Source: an uncultured Sulfitobacter sp. (lineage in GTDB: Bacteria; Pseudomonadota; Alphaproteobacteria; Rhodobacterales; Rhodobacteraceae). Taken from it: a stretch of DNA of 64,000 nucleotides. The notes below the pieces were generated by a model. That model was not told the origin of the DNA, did not search any database, and was given only the letters and a program-made list of their open reading frames with translations. The position numbers and the translations under genes were made by a program. Shown here piece by piece: positions 63,485-64,000 of the stretch; position 1 is the stretch's first letter, and every line of letters begins with the position of its first letter. The stretch lies in the NCBI GenBank assembly GCA_947492925.1, contig CANLOQ010000002.1, positions 744,001-808,000 of the forward strand. The letters are read 5' to 3'.

Positions 63485-63524
63485 GAGTTATAGTGGAAAG
63501 ATGAAGCCGGGGGGTGGCGTATGA
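63485..63524 (+). repeat. TTGGAAAGATGAAG element, copy 4, with mini-ORF MKPGGGV
   Basis: GAGTTATAGTGGAAAGATGAAG at 63485-63506 (one changed base in the core). The ATG at 63501 opens a seven-codon frame ending in TGA at 63522-63524, which overlaps the ATG of the HMG-CoA lyase gene (63521) as ATGA, as in copy 1. Confidence 0.7.
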
Positions 63525-64000
63525 ACTTGGGGCCGTGTGAGATTTTCGAGGTGGGCCCGCGCGACGGGTTGCAGAACGAGGCGGGAGAGATTTCTGTCGA
63601 CGACAAGGTGGCGCTGGTGGACCGGTTGTCGCAGGCGGGGTTCCGGCGGATTGAATGCGCGTCCTTTGTCAGTCCGAAGTGGGTGCCTCAGATGGCGGGA
63701 TCGGGGGCTGTGATGGCGGCGATCCGGCGGGTGGACGGCGTGCGCTATGCAGCGTTGACACCCAACATGCGCGGCTACGAGGATGCGGTGGCAGCGGGGG
63801 CGGATGAGATTGCTGTTTTCGGTTCTGCCTCTGAAGGGTTCAGCCGGAAGAACATCAACGCCAGCATTGCGGAAAGTCTGGAGCGGTTTGCGCCGATCCT
63901 GGAAGAGGCGCGCCATGTGGATCTGCCGGTGCGGGGGTATGTGTCTTGTGTGGTGGCCTGCCCCTATGACGGGGCGGTGGAGCCGGCGGCGGTGGCGTCT
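63521..64000 (+). CDS. mvaB: Hydroxymethylglutaryl-CoA lyase, 5' part
   Basis: The first 160 residues of an HMG-CoA lyase, cut by the window end. EVGPRDGLQNEAGEISVDDKVALVDRL is the catalytic (beta/alpha)8-barrel N-terminus with the metal-binding Asp and the Arg of GPRDGLQNE. ASFVSPKWVPQMAG and NMRGYEDAVAAGADEIAVFGSASEGFSRKNIN follow, as expected. It splits HMG-CoA to acetyl-CoA and acetoacetate, the last step of leucine breakdown. Start from the ATGA overlap with the mini-ORF. Confidence 0.94.
   Translation, partial: MNLGPCEIFEVGPRDGLQNEAGEISVDDKVALVDRLSQAGFRRIECASFVSPKWVPQMAGSGAVMAAIRRVDGVRYAALTPNMRGYEDAVAAGADEIAVFGSASEGFSRKNINASIAESLERFAPILEEARHVDLPVRGYVSCVVACPYDGAVEPAAVAS

Noticed and set aside
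1-64000. Prophage, gene-transfer-agent cluster, tRNA or rRNA genes
   Set aside because: No capsid, portal, terminase or tail proteins, no tRNA cloverleaf ends and no rRNA signatures were recognised by eye. A tRNA scan would be needed to exclude tRNAs formally.

Overview
This 64 kb window is GC-rich chromosomal DNA that looks like an alphaproteobacterium of the Rhodobacterales (Roseobacter group). I infer that from the gene content and from protein families I recognise: the leucine/isovalerate (liu) operon, malate synthase G next to a GlcG-like gene, waaA next to a glycosyltransferase, the PntAB layout, and DUF3422, DUF3817, DUF2256 and DUF3179 proteins. No rRNA, tRNA, CRISPR array or intact prophage was seen. 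Most of the window is ordinary housekeeping and catabolism; the unusual signals are small, repeated and intergenic.

Layout. 1-9 kb: a J-domain protein, BolA, a DUF4177 protein, a large XRE-HTH/TPR regulator with exact 150-bp tandem repeats, a thioesterase, gatB, a secreted unknown, a HemJ/CopD-like plus DUF3817 membrane pair divergent from a TetR regulator, and a PlsC acyltransferase. 9-16 kb: an unknown 434-aa protein, a lytic transglycosylase, a decayed IS5-type element bracketed by inverted copies of a palindromic repeat, a small membrane protein, an SDR and pepN. 16-30 kb: glcB-glcG, a class-I amidotransferase-type hydrolase, a degenerate REP-associated (Y1-type) transposase, pntAB with a strong terminator, a MATE exporter, DUF3422, an S41-like protein and a VOC protein. 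30-43 kb: a peptide-type ABC transporter split between two divergent units (binding protein and two permeases leftward, fused double ATPase rightward). The ATPase is followed by an ArgE-like deacetylase, a DAO-type oxidase and two paralogous M20 amidohydrolases separated by a DUF3179 lipoprotein. This reads as an uptake-and-deacylation unit for peptides or N-acyl amino acids, which is inference.

43-55 kb: envelope and cofactor genes: glycosyltransferase, waaA, moaA, two small lipoproteins, a DNA-alkylation-repair-like protein, two PNPOx-fold proteins, glmS, glmU, gph and a DegT-type aminotransferase. 55-64 kb: the liu operon for leucine/isovalerate breakdown (ivd, acyl-CoA synthetase, mccB, mccA, HMG-CoA lyase cut by the window end), with a membrane-anchored unknown, an LprI-like protein, an ASCH protein and a GST carried between the catabolic genes.

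Non-coding signals of most interest: (1) a conserved element with core TTGGAAAGATGAAG (one copy TGGAAAGATGAAG), present four times; three copies carry a 5-7 codon mini-ORF whose stop codon overlaps or immediately follows the start codon of the next gene; (2) two 40-bp arrays of a GTACACC-like heptamer at exact 11-bp spacing; (3) a dispersed family of short palindromes ending in TTACG, with a REP-type transposase in the same window whose HUH motif has decayed; (4) long leader stems before pntA, glcB and the peptide-binding protein; (5) palindromic operators before the TetR gene and ivd.
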